Origin: JACQZU01 sp041908165
GTDB taxonomy: Bacteria > Acidobacteriota > Holophagae > Holophagales > Holophagaceae
Reading direction: 5' to 3'
DNA: 64,000 nt
NCBI GenBank assembly: GCA_041908165.1
Contig: JAYRFV010000116.1
Span: 1-64,000 of the forward strand
Shown here piece after piece: positions 17,703-28,373 of this stretch. Every line of letters begins with the position of its first letter. Positions within the stretch are counted from its first letter, which is position 1. The position numbers and the translations under genes are program-made. Under the pieces are notes generated by a model, which worked only from the letters and a program-made list of their open reading frames with translations, had not been told where the DNA came from and did not search any database.

Positions 17703-17718
17703 CCAGGTCGCGCCAGGA

Positions 17719-18219
17719 CTACTTGAGGTCCTTGAGGGCGTCGGCGGCCTTCTTCTTCGCGTCGTCGACGTTCTTCTTGCCCTCCTCCTTGGCCGCGGCG
17801 GCGCCTTCCTTGGCGGCATCCTTGGCGGCGGCGGTGTTGTCCTTGCCGGTCAGCTTGGCCTTGGCGCCGGCTTCCAGGGCCTTGCCCTTGGCCGCGTCGG
17901 CGGTCTTCGCGGCGCCTTCCTTGGCGGCGTCCTTGGCCTTGGCGGCAGCGGCGCCGGCCTTGGCCTTGGCCTTGCCCTTCAGTGCCTTGGCGCCGGCCTT
18001 GGCCTGGTCCTTGGCGGCCGCGGCGCCTTCCTTGACGGCGGCCTTGGCGGTGTCCGTATTGCCGGCGCCCTGCAGCTTGGCCTTGGCACCGGCGGTCACG
18101 GCCTTGTCCTGGGCGGCGCCGGCGACCTTGGCGGCCTCGGCCTTGGCGGTCTCCTTGACCTCCTGGGCGCCGAGCAGGCCGAAGGCGAGCAGCGGAACGA
18201 CGAGCGTGCGAGGGCGCAT
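17719..18219 (-). CDS. Exported Ala/Lys-rich LEA-like repeat protein
   Basis: The 166-residue protein has a signal-like start (residues 1-18, VVPLLAFGLLGA) and then is almost only Ala, Lys, Gly, Asp and Glu. Two ~33-residue blocks, 39-71 and 113-145, are near copies (shared AGAKAKL, then NT, AAK, then KEGAAAAK), 74 residues apart, with 11-residue-like periodicity between them. The pattern resembles late-embryogenesis-abundant or apolipoprotein-like amphipathic helices, linked in other organisms to desiccation protection or membrane coating; a function here is only inferred. AGGAGG precedes the ATG by six bases. A histone H1-like DNA-binding role was considered but fits poorly with the export signal and the many acidic residues. 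Confidence 0.75.
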   Translation of the reverse strand: MRPRTLVVPLLAFGLLGAQEVKETAKAEAAKVAGAAQDKAVTAGAKAKLQGAGNTDTAKAAVKEGAAAAKDQAKAGAKALKGKAKAKAGAAAAKAKDAAKEGAAKTADAAKGKALEAGAKAKLTGKDNTAAAKDAAKEGAAAAKEEGKKNVDDAKKKAADALKDLK

Positions 18220-18288
18220 GGAATCCTCCTGGAATGGAGGGTCAGTGTACCCGGCCCCCGGGCCGGCCGCGTTGGCGACGGCGGGACA

Positions 18289-21192
18289 TCACCGGACCGA
18301 AAAATAGGCGCGGCTGCCGCCTTCCCGCTTCACCCGCTCCCCGCCTTCGGTCTCGAAGACCCGCGAAGCCTCCACCTTCCCGTCCTCGAGCAGCAGCCGC
18401 ACCATGGCCTTGGCACGGGCGTCGGCCAGCCGCTTCAGGTCGCCGGACGTCACCGGGAAGGTGCCGAGCAGGCGCTGTTCAAGTTCCGCCACGGGCGGCG
18501 GGGGCGGCGGCGTCCTGCCCTTCTCCGGCGCAGGCGGCGGGAAGGCCGTCTCGAACAGGGCCCGGAGCCAGCGTTCCCGCTCGCCGGGACCGACCACCAC
18601 CGTGTCCGGGTCGAGGTCCGGCTGCCCCTTCCGCAGGGCCTTTGCCTTGGCGAGCACCAGGGCCGCGTCGAGCGCCTGCCGCCTGAGCGCGGCCGGGTCC
18701 GCCCCAGGGTCCGTCGCCGCCTCCACCTCGATGGAAAGGTCGGGCCGTTCCGCCAATGATTTCCGCAGCACCTCGATCGTTTTCAGTGCCGCGGCGTCGG
18801 GAGCCGCGCTGCCCGGTGCGAAGGCCGCGAAGCTGAGATCCTGGTCCGCGGCCCCGAACAGCTTGCCCAGCAGGGTGAAGGGCGAGGCCGCGATCTTGCC
18901 GAGCAGGTTGGCGATGGCCTTCCAGACGACCTTCCCGTAGTGGAAGTCCGGGTCGTCCAGGCTGCCGTCGACGGGAAGCTCCAGTGCCATGACCCCCTTG
19001 CGGTCGCGCAGCAGGGCCAGCGCCAGCTTCACCGGCAGCCGGGTCGCGTCGGGGCTGTCCACCTTGTCTCCCAGGTAGAACTGGTCAAGGCGCACCCGGT
19101 CCTGGATCTCCAGCCTCCGGTTCCGGATCACCAGCCGGGCGTCCACCTCCAGCTTGCCTTTGCGGATGGCGTAGCCGAGGTACTTGCCGGCATAGGGGCT
19201 GAAGTCGCTCAGTTCGGCGCCCTCGACCTTCAGGCTGACGTCGGTGTCGAGGTCGTGCCGCAGGGGCGTGGCGCGTCCCTGGATGCGGATCGGGGCGATT
19301 CCCCCGGCGCGGCCCTTCATGTCCACCGCGCTGGCCGTGTCCGGCAGGGTGGACAGTCCGGTGTAGGATCCTTCCAGCTCGGAAATGATCAGCGCGGCGT
19401 TGGGTTCCAGGCTGCGGTCGATGAACGAAAGCCGGCCGCCGCGAATGCCCAACCTGGCGAGGGAGACGGCGAAGGGCGTGGGAGTCTGCGGGGTCGGCGG
19501 GGCCGCGGCGGCGGCGGCGCTGCCGAGGGTCAGCTTCAACGCGCGGGCCACGTTGGTGCTGCCGTCCTCGGCCACCACCAGACGGTGCTCCGGTTCCACC
19601 AGCTCCGCGGATTGGATATTCAGCACGGCAGGCGCGGTGCGGACCTCCAGGCCGCCGAGGCGCAGGGACCGGTTGCGGAGGAAGACCTCCTGGCGGGCGC
19701 CGTCCATGGCCTCGAAGCCCTCCAGCCGGAGGTTCCCCTTGAAGGCGGCGAAGTCCTCGCCGCCGCCCTGGAAGACTCCTTTCAGTCGGCCGTCCAGGCT
19801 GAGGGTCCCGCGGTTCACTCGGACGTCCAGCGCCGGCTCGAGGTAGGCGTCGAAGGCCGGCAGGTCCAGGTTCTCGACCTTGAGCGCGAGGTCCGCGGCA
19901 GGCCGCAGCAGCCCCGCCGTGCCCTCGGCCTTGATCCGCCCGCGGCCATTGACGCGCCCTTCCAGGTCGACGCGGACGCGGGTGGCCGGATCGAAGTCGA
20001 GGTCCTTGAGGTGCAGGCTGGCCTGGTCCAGCAGCGTCGTCACCGCCCGGGGGGGTGCGCGATCCTCGAGGCTGAACCTGAAATCCTCCAGGCCGAGTTC
20101 ACGAAGGCTCAAGTGGAAGGGATTCGGGTTTGCCGGTTGCGGCTGCGGCTTGGGCGTGAGCAGGCGGACCAGATCGATCGACCCGTCCCGGTCGCGGACC
20201 GCATCGGCACGGATTCCGGCGAGGGTCACGGAGGCGACCGCGAGCCTGGAGTCCAGCAGGTCCGCCTCCAGGCCGCGCACCACGATGGAGGGCAGGAACA
20301 GCCGGACGGCCGGGGTGTCCCTGCCGCTGAGCTTCAGGTTGCGAAGGTCCAGCGAGCCGTTGCCGACCTTCACCGCGTGCCGGCCCGCGGTCCACTCGAA
20401 ATCGTAGGCCGCGCGGACCGTCCCCAGGCCGTCCTGCAGCTTGAAGGCCACCCGCTCCTTGAGGTACGGGTTGTACTTCGGCAGGGCCAGGTTCTCCAGA
20501 ACCACGGTGCCGGCGGACTTCAGCGGCTCCAGGGAGAAGGCGCCGTGCCAGGCGAAGGTCTCGCCGGATTCCGTGCGGCCTGAGAGCGCGTAGGGATTGC
20601 GCCGGTCGAAGGCGGTGTGGAACCCCTTCAGCTCGATGGTCACCGGGCCGAGGGTGGTGGCGAAGGGCTCCTCGGGCGACCGGTCCAGGAGGGCGATCTC
20701 GGCCCGGGAGACCCGAAGGTGGCCGATGGCGATCTCCCGTCCACCCGGATTGCCCTGAGACGCGGATGCCCGGTCCGGCGCGGCCAGACGGTCGAGGATG
20801 TCACTGAAGTTGAGCCGGCCGTCCCGCTCCAGGATCACCCGTCCGCGGGGGCTGGCCAGTTCGATGGCCTTGAAGTCGAGGGTCCGGGTGAACAAGGAGC
20901 GGGCCTGGAGGTTCACGTAGAGCCGGTCGAAGCCGAAGAAGGCGGCGCCGTCGCGGTCCCGCACCTGGAACCCTTCCAGGGTCACCGACAGCGTGAAGGG
21001 GTTGGCCCGCACCGCCCGCATCTGGACCTCCCGCTGCAGGAAGGCGCCGAGCTGGGATGGCAGTTTCGCCTTGATCAGCGCCGGCAGCAGCAGGAAGCCC
21101 GCCCCGGCGTAGAGGGCCAGCAGGGCCGCCAGCCCCAGCCCCCAGAACCGCCAACGGCGCAGGCGGGAGGCAAGGCTGGCGAGGATGGGCAT
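18289..21192 (-). CDS. DUF748 / AsmA-like envelope protein
   Basis: This 967-residue protein has one N-terminal membrane anchor (residues ~17-38) and a long periplasmic body of beta-strand repeats typical of AsmA-like/DUF748 proteins: NPFTLSVTLEGFQVRD near 64, YVNLQARSLFTR near 92, LRLGGLEV and DVSLKVEGAELSDFSPYAGKYLGY further on. The C-terminus (LADARAKAMVRLLLEDGKVEASRVF) matches the helical tail that ends DUF748 proteins. AsmA-type proteins are thought to form hydrophobic grooves that carry lipids between membranes or to shape outer-membrane assembly; this is family knowledge, not shown here. It lies downstream of the C69 dipeptidase gene on the same strand, with a 79-nt gap. Confidence 0.85.
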   Translation of the reverse strand: MPILASLASRLRRWRFWGLGLAALLALYAGAGFLLLPALIKAKLPSQLGAFLQREVQMRAVRANPFTLSVTLEGFQVRDRDGAAFFGFDRLYVNLQARSLFTRTLDFKAIELASPRGRVILERDGRLNFSDILDRLAAPDRASASQGNPGGREIAIGHLRVSRAEIALLDRSPEEPFATTLGPVTIELKGFHTAFDRRNPYALSGRTESGETFAWHGAFSLEPLKSAGTVVLENLALPKYNPYLKERVAFKLQDGLGTVRAAYDFEWTAGRHAVKVGNGSLDLRNLKLSGRDTPAVRLFLPSIVVRGLEADLLDSRLAVASVTLAGIRADAVRDRDGSIDLVRLLTPKPQPQPANPNPFHLSLRELGLEDFRFSLEDRAPPRAVTTLLDQASLHLKDLDFDPATRVRVDLEGRVNGRGRIKAEGTAGLLRPAADLALKVENLDLPAFDAYLEPALDVRVNRGTLSLDGRLKGVFQGGGEDFAAFKGNLRLEGFEAMDGARQEVFLRNRSLRLGGLEVRTAPAVLNIQSAELVEPEHRLVVAEDGSTNVARALKLTLGSAAAAAAPPTPQTPTPFAVSLARLGIRGGRLSFIDRSLEPNAALIISELEGSYTGLSTLPDTASAVDMKGRAGGIAPIRIQGRATPLRHDLDTDVSLKVEGAELSDFSPYAGKYLGYAIRKGKLEVDARLVIRNRRLEIQDRVRLDQFYLGDKVDSPDATRLPVKLALALLRDRKGVMALELPVDGSLDDPDFHYGKVVWKAIANLLGKIAASPFTLLGKLFGAADQDLSFAAFAPGSAAPDAAALKTIEVLRKSLAERPDLSIEVEAATDPGADPAALRRQALDAALVLAKAKALRKGQPDLDPDTVVVGPGERERWLRALFETAFPPPAPEKGRTPPPPPPVAELEQRLLGTFPVTSGDLKRLADARAKAMVRLLLEDGKVEASRVFETEGGERVKREGGSRAYFSVR

Positions 21193-21271
21193 GGCGGGCC
21201 TTTCAGGCGGCGTGGACCGCGGAACGGGACCCTGGGGTCATGGCAAGGGTCGCCGCAGCTGCCGGGCGCTG

Positions 21272-22912
21272 CTAGTTGCCGCCGGGACCCTGACTGTCGA
21301 TCTTCCGGACCTTGAGGATCTCGCCCCGGTCCTTGACGATGCGCCGGTACCAGGCGTCGGGATACTTGGGGTGGGTGACCTTGCCGCGTTCGTCGCGGAC
21401 GTTGCCGTCCATGTACTTCCACATCAGGAACTCGCCGAGCTTCCGCCAGCGGGCCACCAGTTCCTCGCTGTTCCGGGCGGCCTGGGCGGTGAGGAAGTCC
21501 CGCGCCCGGCCCGGGTCCTGCTTGTACAGCTCCAGCGCGCTGCGGTCGACCTCCGGCTGGTCGGCGGCGTAGCGACCTTCGTACTCGCGCTGCACCTTCT
21601 GCACGTCGACGATCATCTCGTTCCACTTGGTGTAGGTCCAGTTGGTGACGAAGCTGAACACCCAGAAGGCACTGTCCCAGCTGAAGGACTCGAAGTTCCC
21701 GGTGCCTTCCGCGAGGGCCTTCGGCACCTCCTTGATCCCGCAGTGGACCGGGCTGTAGACGGTGGTGAAGGTGTCGTCCACGCCGAACCAGAGCACCCCG
21801 CCGATCTCGTTCGGCAGCCAGGCGCGGCTCTGGGTGACGAAGGAGAAGCCGGTCTGCTGGGTGCTGATGGCGCGCTCGTGGACGTAGTCCTGGCCGTCCA
21901 CCTGGAAGCCCATGGGCCGCCAGCGGTAGGGCAGCGCGAAGGGCCCGGCGCCGACGTCCTGGGTCATGTCGAAGTCGGTGCCTTCGTAGTGGTCGCGCAT
22001 CAGCTCCATGGCGTCGCGGACGTCCAGCTTGCGGTCCGGCTTCACCCACAGGGGAAGCCGCTTGAGGCCCAGTTCCGGACGGACGTACTCGGGCCCGAGG
22101 TTCAGGCTCGGCGCGGCCCGGCGGAACAGGCTCCAGACCCGCGCCTCGCAGCCGCGGAGGGCACCGAAGCGCAGCGGCGCGTAGGTGTCGGCGAAGCTGA
22201 AGTCCTTGTCCTCGCCCTTGAAGAAGCCCTTCTCCCGGGCGAAGGAGATGACGTCCTTGCTGCAGCGGACGTTGGCGGTGTCCTTGGGATCGAAATGGCG
22301 GATGCGGGCCTGGTTGGCGTGGCCGCTGATCACGCCGTCGGGAAGCTTCACCGCCACCCAGACCGCGCCCTTGGCGTCCTTGCCCTTGCCGATCATCTCC
22401 AGGATCCAGACCTCGTTGGCGTCGGCGATGGAGAAGGACTCGCCGCTGCTGGCATAGCCGTACTGGTCCACCAGCTGGGTCATGACGTCGATCGCCTCCT
22501 TGGCGGTCCGCGACCGTTCCAGGGCGATGTAGATCAGGCTGCCGTAGTCGATGATGCCGGCGGGGCCGGCCAGCTCCTTGCGCCCGCCGAAGGTGGTCTC
22601 GGCGATCGCCACCTGGAACTGGTTCATGTTGCCGACCCGGGTGTAGGTCACCGGGGCCTGGGCGATACGGCCGAGGAACTTGCCGGTGTCCCACTCGACG
22701 ATGTCGCGGGTCTCACCGGCCAGGTGGCGGCCGCCGCGCTTGAAGTAAAGCTCCCCGTAGAGTTCGTGGCTGTCGGCGGCGTAAGTGATCATGGTGGCCC
22801 CGTCCTTGGAGGCCCCCTTGGTCACCAGGAGGTTGGTGCAGGCCTCCAGGAGCGAGCCGCCGGCCAGGACCAGCGCGGCGGAAGTCAGCAGGGATCGGGC
22901 GGAAAGGGCCAT
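21272..22912 (-). CDS. C69 family dipeptidase, secreted
   Basis: A 546-residue peptidase of the C69 (PepD/dipeptidase A) family of N-terminal nucleophile hydrolases. The expected mature N-terminal nucleophile is Cys25 (ACTNLLVTKGASKDG); residues 1-24 form a signal/propeptide that must be removed to free it. Family landmarks ADSHELYGEL, the YGSLIYIALERSRTAKEAI block and DANEVWILEMIG are present. Members cleave dipeptides with broad specificity. The ATG at 22912 sits behind GGAG; upstream codons in this frame belong to antisense of the M13 gene region and are rejected. It lies just downstream of two M13 peptidase genes and may share their transcript (68-nt gap). Confidence 0.88.
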   Translation of the reverse strand: MALSARSLLTSAALVLAGGSLLEACTNLLVTKGASKDGATMITYAADSHELYGELYFKRGGRHLAGETRDIVEWDTGKFLGRIAQAPVTYTRVGNMNQFQVAIAETTFGGRKELAGPAGIIDYGSLIYIALERSRTAKEAIDVMTQLVDQYGYASSGESFSIADANEVWILEMIGKGKDAKGAVWVAVKLPDGVISGHANQARIRHFDPKDTANVRCSKDVISFAREKGFFKGEDKDFSFADTYAPLRFGALRGCEARVWSLFRRAAPSLNLGPEYVRPELGLKRLPLWVKPDRKLDVRDAMELMRDHYEGTDFDMTQDVGAGPFALPYRWRPMGFQVDGQDYVHERAISTQQTGFSFVTQSRAWLPNEIGGVLWFGVDDTFTTVYSPVHCGIKEVPKALAEGTGNFESFSWDSAFWVFSFVTNWTYTKWNEMIVDVQKVQREYEGRYAADQPEVDRSALELYKQDPGRARDFLTAQAARNSEELVARWRKLGEFLMWKYMDGNVRDERGKVTHPKYPDAWYRRIVKDRGEILKVRKIDSQGPGGN

Positions 22913-22980
22913 CGAGGTCTCCGGGCCGGGCCGACCGGCCCGGTTGCTACCAGCATACGGGAAGCATCGTGAATCGAGGT

Positions 22981-25005
22981 CTACCAGATCGTGAACCGCC
23001 GTTCCCCGGTGGCCGCCATCGCGGTGGCTGGATCGCAGCCGAAGGCCTGCTGGAATTCCGGCAGGGCCGCCACCGGCCCGTTCACCCGGAACCGGATCGG
23101 GCTGTGGACGTCGGATCCCACCATCAGGCGCACGCGTTCGGGCCGCTCGTTGGTGCGCCAGCCCTGGGCGAAGGCGACGAAGAAGCGCTGCTCCGGGGAC
23201 AGGCCGTCGGCGGAGGGCTGCGGCCTGCCGGCGGTGGCCAGCTTCCAGGCTTCGAAGGAGATCCGCAGCCCGCCGATGTCGGCCAGGTTCTCGCCGAGGG
23301 TCTGGCGGCCACGGAGCTTCAGCCCGGGCAGCGCTTCGAAGGCGTCGTACTGCTTCACCACCCGCTCGGTGAGGGCCTCGTAGGCCTTCCGGTCCTCGGC
23401 CGTCCACCAGGATCTGAGGTTGCCCTGCGCGTCGTACTGGCTGCCTTCATCGTCGAAGCCGTGCAGGATCTCGTGGCCGATGGTGGAGGCGAGGGCCCCG
23501 TAGTTGGCGGCGGCGTCCGCCTTCGGGTCGAAGAAGGGCGGCTGGAGGATCCCGGCGGGCAGGCAGATCTCGTTGAGGGTGGGCTCGTAGTAGGCGTTGT
23601 TGGTCTGCGGGGTCATCTGCCATTCGCCGCGGTACACCGGCCTGCCGAGCTTGGCCATCCGCCGGCGGAACTCGAAGCGACGGCCGGCGAGCACGTTGGA
23701 CGCGAAATCCTGGCGGCCGATGCCGGCGCCTGAGTAGTCGCGCCACCGATCGGGATAGCCCACCTTGGCGCGCATCGCCTCCAGCTTGCGCAGGGCCTGC
23801 TGCCGCGTCGCCTCCCCCATCCAGGCCGCCCGCTGGATGCTCTGCCGCAGCGCCTGCTTGTGGAAGGCCACCATCTCGATCACCTGCCGCCTGGCTTCCG
23901 CCGAGAAGGCCTGCTGCACGTAGAGCCGACCGAGGTCCTCGCCGATGGCGCGGTCGGCGGCCTGCAGCACCCGCTTCCAGCGCGGCAGCATCGTGGCGGT
24001 TCCCTGCAGGGCCCGGCCGTAGAACCCGAAGGCCTCGGTCTCGAAGGCCTCGGGCAGGGCCGACGCGGTGCCGCGCAGCAGGTGCCAGCGGAGGTAGGTC
24101 CGCCAGTACGACACGGGGACCGTCCTCGTCAGTCGCGAGAAGGCCTTCAGGAAGTCCGGCTGTCCCACCACCAGGTGCGCTTGCGCGGCCGGCAGGCCGA
24201 TGCCCTTGAAGTAGGCGGTCCAGGCGAAGTCCGGGGCCAGCCGGGCCACCTTCCCGCGGTCCATCCGGTGGTAGTTGGACTCCGGGTCGCGCAGTTCGGT
24301 GAGGGTGCGCGAGGCCTGCGCCAGGGACTTTTCGAGGTCCATGATCCGTTCGGCCGCGGCTGCCGAGGCCGCCGTCTCGGAACCGGCCAGTTCGAGCATC
24401 CGTGCCATGTGTTTCACGTAGGCGGCACGGATCGACCGGGTGGCCTCGTCGTCCCGGAAGTAGTAGTCGCGCTCGGGCAGGCCGAGGCCGTCCTGGGTGA
24501 GCCGGGCCGCCATGGCGGTGCTGTCCTTGTCGTCCACGCCGATGGAGAAGGTGAAGCCGCAGGCGATGCCGCGGGCGTGCAGCCAGGCGAGGGCGGCCGC
24601 GAGGTCGGCGGGCCCGCGGATCGCGTCGATGCGGGCGAAGCCCTCGGCGAGGGGGCGCAGCCCGGCCGCCTGGATCGCCGTGGTGTCCATGCCGCTGGCG
24701 TAGAAGTCGCCGATCCTGCGTCGCGGGCTGCCGGCCGGGGCGGAGGCATCGGCCCGGGCCGCCTCCAGGATCCCCTTGAGGATCGCCCAGTTGCGCTCGT
24801 CGATCTCCTGGTTGACCCCGAAGGCCGAATAGTCCCCGGGGATGGCCACCCGGTCGAAGGCGCCGTTGGCGTGCCGGTAGAAGTCGTCGCAGGCGCGGAC
24901 CGCCGGGTCCATGTAGGCGCGATCGATGGGCAGCGGCCGCGGCGGCGCCTGGGCGGCGGCCGGGTGGGCGAGCACGAGCAGCGCGAGGAGGGTTGTCGGG
25001 TTCAT
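22981..25005 (-). CDS. M13 family (neprilysin-like) metallopeptidase, copy 1
   Basis: The 674-residue protein begins with a signal peptide (MNPTTLLALLVLAHPAAAQA) and shows the full M13 signature: substrate-binding NNAYY (~455), zinc motif HEILH followed by GFDDEG (near 512), ENLADIGG (near 570) supplying the third zinc ligand Glu and the Asp, and the characteristic C-terminal Trp. M13 enzymes are periplasmic or surface endopeptidases that cut peptides below about 40 residues on the amino side of hydrophobic residues. A second M13 gene lies immediately upstream, 81 nt away; the two align along their whole length and are tandem paralogues. The final Cys-x-Pro region (FGCDPATAM) is also conserved in both. 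Confidence 0.93.
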   Translation of the reverse strand: MNPTTLLALLVLAHPAAAQAPPRPLPIDRAYMDPAVRACDDFYRHANGAFDRVAIPGDYSAFGVNQEIDERNWAILKGILEAARADASAPAGSPRRRIGDFYASGMDTTAIQAAGLRPLAEGFARIDAIRGPADLAAALAWLHARGIACGFTFSIGVDDKDSTAMAARLTQDGLGLPERDYYFRDDEATRSIRAAYVKHMARMLELAGSETAASAAAAERIMDLEKSLAQASRTLTELRDPESNYHRMDRGKVARLAPDFAWTAYFKGIGLPAAQAHLVVGQPDFLKAFSRLTRTVPVSYWRTYLRWHLLRGTASALPEAFETEAFGFYGRALQGTATMLPRWKRVLQAADRAIGEDLGRLYVQQAFSAEARRQVIEMVAFHKQALRQSIQRAAWMGEATRQQALRKLEAMRAKVGYPDRWRDYSGAGIGRQDFASNVLAGRRFEFRRRMAKLGRPVYRGEWQMTPQTNNAYYEPTLNEICLPAGILQPPFFDPKADAAANYGALASTIGHEILHGFDDEGSQYDAQGNLRSWWTAEDRKAYEALTERVVKQYDAFEALPGLKLRGRQTLGENLADIGGLRISFEAWKLATAGRPQPSADGLSPEQRFFVAFAQGWRTNERPERVRLMVGSDVHSPIRFRVNGPVAALPEFQQAFGCDPATAMAATGERRFTIW

Positions 25006-25086
25006 GGTCCGTCCACAGCATGCAGGCCGGGGGAGGCCCCGGCCTGGGGAAAGTCTGTCAGCCGAGTGTCAGGCCTTCGTCACGGC

Positions 25087-27117
25087 CTACCAGATCGCCG
25101 GCCGGTCCGCGGCGTTCCGGACCATCGGCGCGCCCTCGGCACAGCCGAAGGCCCGGTGGAACTCCGGCAGGTCGGCGAGCGGCCCCAGCACCCGGAACCT
25201 TCCCGGGCTGTGGGGATCGGTGTTGACGCGTCGCCGGAGTTCCTCGTCCCGGATGTTGTTGCGCCAGACCTGGGCCCAGTTGAGGAAGAACCGCTGTTCG
25301 GCGCTGAAGCCGTCGATCGGGGCTGCCTTTCCGCCCCTCTCCTGGGCCCGCTGGAGGCCGGCCAGGGCGATCTTGATCCCGCCCAGGTCGCCGATGTTCT
25401 CCCCCAGGGTGAGCCGGCCGTTGAGGTGCTCGCCGGGCAGGGCCTCGTAGCCGTCGTACTGCTTCACCATCAGGGAGGTGCGCGCCTCGTAGGCCTTGCG
25501 GTCCTCGACGGTCCACCAGTTCTTCAGGTTGCCTTCGGCATCGTACTGGCTGCCGCTGTCGTCGAAGCCGTGGCTCATCTCGTGGCCGATCACACAGCCG
25601 ATGCCGCCGTAGTTCACCGCGTCGTCGGCCTTGGGATCGAAGAAGGGGGGCTGCAGGATGCCGGCCGGGAAGACGATCTCGTTCATGCTCGGGCTGTAGT
25701 AGGCGTTCACCGTCGGCGGCGTCATGTTCCACTCGGTGCGGTCGATCGGTCGGCCGAGCTTGGCCAGGTTGCGCTGGACCTCGAAGCGGCGGGCCCGGAG
25801 CAGGTTCCCGGCCCAGCCGGTGCGGCTGATCTCCAGCTTGGCGTAGTCCTTCCAGCGCTCCGGATAGCCGACCTTGACGCCGAAGGCAGCCAGCTTGCGC
25901 AGGGCCTGGGCCTTGGTCTGCGGCCCCATCCAGTCGAGCTGCTCGATGCGCGTCCGGAGGGCGGCGCGGAGGTTCTCGACCAGGTCGAGCATCTTCGCCT
26001 TGGCCTCCGGCGGGAAGGCCCGGGCCACGTAGAGCTGGCCCAGGGCATCGCCGAGGGAACGGTCGGCGGCGGCCTGGACGCGCTTCCAGCGCTCCTCCAG
26101 CTTCGGCTGGCCCTGCAGGGTCCGGCCCTGGAAGGCGAAGGACTCCTCCTGGAAGGCTCGGGTGAGGTGGGCGGCCATGCCGCTGGCGAGGTGCCAGCGG
26201 CAGTAGCTCCGCCACTGCTCCGGCGGCAGCGTGGCGGCGAGTTCGCCGAAGGCGGTGCAGAAGGCCGGCTGGCGCACGTTGAGGTCGCCCGGCTCGGCCA
26301 CCCCGAGGGCCGCGAAGAAGGCGCGCCAGCCGAAGCCGGGGGCCACCCTCTCCAGTTCACCCAGGGTCATCTTGTGGGTGGTCTTCTGCGGATCGCGGTT
26401 CTCCACCCGGGTGAGGCTCGCCGCGGCGAGCCGGGTCTCCACCTCGAGGACGGAGGCCGCCGAGGCCGCCGCGCTGGACGGGTCCTCGCCGGCCAACGCC
26501 AGCATCCGTGCGACATGGGCGCGGTATTTGGCCCGCAGCTCCTGCGACTTGGGGTCCGACTTCAGGTAGTAGTCGCGGTCAGGCAGGCCGAGCCCGCCCT
26601 GGTTCAGGTGGAGGATCATCCGGGTGCTGTCCTTCGGGTCCGGGGCCACCAGGAAGGCGAACCCGTGGCCCAGGCCGTGCAGGCGCAGGTCGGCCAGCAG
26701 CGACGGCAGGCCGCTGCCGCCGTGCAGCCGCTCGACCTTGGCCAGCCAGGGCTTGAGCGGCCCGGTGCCGGCCTTCTCGATCGCCTCTTCGTCCATGCCG
26801 CTGGCGTAGAAATCCGCCACCTTCTGCTGGATGGTGCCCTTGGGCCAGTCCTTGCGGGCGCTCACCTCCTGCAGGATCGCGCGGACCACCTCGCGGTTGC
26901 GGGCGGCCAGTTCCTCGAAGCTGCCCCAGCGCGCCTGATCGGGGGGCACCGGGTTCGCCTTCAGCCAGCCGCCGTTGGCGTACTGGTAGAAGTCCACGCA
27001 GGGCTGGACGCTGGTATCGAGGTTCGCCGGGTCGATGGGCTTGCGCTCGGCGGCTAGGGCCGCCAGGGAGCAGGCGGCCAGGGCGAGCACGTGACGGACC
27101 CTGGAGGACGTGGGCAT
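25087..27117 (-). CDS. M13 family (neprilysin-like) metallopeptidase, copy 2
   Basis: A 676-residue secreted M13 peptidase with a signal peptide (MPTSSRVRHVLALAACSLAALAA), NAYY substrate site, zinc motif HEMSH plus GFDDSG (near 511), ENIGDLGG (near 572) and the terminal Trp. The ATG at 27117 is chosen for its GAGGTAA ribosome site; a further 18 codons are open upstream but have no such site and would bury the signal peptide. It is first in a minus-strand run with the other M13 gene and the C69 dipeptidase, which together form a peptide-degrading group. All catalytic residues are intact, so both paralogues should be active, perhaps with different peptide preferences. Confidence 0.93.
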   Translation of the reverse strand: MPTSSRVRHVLALAACSLAALAAERKPIDPANLDTSVQPCVDFYQYANGGWLKANPVPPDQARWGSFEELAARNREVVRAILQEVSARKDWPKGTIQQKVADFYASGMDEEAIEKAGTGPLKPWLAKVERLHGGSGLPSLLADLRLHGLGHGFAFLVAPDPKDSTRMILHLNQGGLGLPDRDYYLKSDPKSQELRAKYRAHVARMLALAGEDPSSAAASAASVLEVETRLAAASLTRVENRDPQKTTHKMTLGELERVAPGFGWRAFFAALGVAEPGDLNVRQPAFCTAFGELAATLPPEQWRSYCRWHLASGMAAHLTRAFQEESFAFQGRTLQGQPKLEERWKRVQAAADRSLGDALGQLYVARAFPPEAKAKMLDLVENLRAALRTRIEQLDWMGPQTKAQALRKLAAFGVKVGYPERWKDYAKLEISRTGWAGNLLRARRFEVQRNLAKLGRPIDRTEWNMTPPTVNAYYSPSMNEIVFPAGILQPPFFDPKADDAVNYGGIGCVIGHEMSHGFDDSGSQYDAEGNLKNWWTVEDRKAYEARTSLMVKQYDGYEALPGEHLNGRLTLGENIGDLGGIKIALAGLQRAQERGGKAAPIDGFSAEQRFFLNWAQVWRNNIRDEELRRRVNTDPHSPGRFRVLGPLADLPEFHRAFGCAEGAPMVRNAADRPAIW

Positions 27118-27193
27118 GGTGTTACCTCGCAATATGAGGATCAAGCTACCGGAACCCGCCCAGGCCCACAAGGGTGCGCGATCCGCGGGGATC

Positions 27194-28303
<1,110 letters not shown>

Positions 28304-28373
28304 GGCGGCACCTGTGGGGATGCGACAGGATACCGCCTCCCCAGCCGGTTCCGCCCCTGGGCTCCGGCCGGCC

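Noticed and set aside
17719..18219. Histone H1-like nucleoid protein
   Set aside because: The clear signal peptide and many acidic residues argue for export; H1-like bacterial proteins lack both.
23860..27057. Plus-strand open frame opposite the M13 genes
   Set aside because: The composition is Gly/Gln/Val-biased shadow sequence without domains; the minus strand encodes complete peptidases.
27118..27171. Upstream extension of the second M13 gene
   Set aside because: It has no ribosome site and would put a second hydrophobic stretch before the signal peptide; the ATG at 27117 has GAGGTAA.
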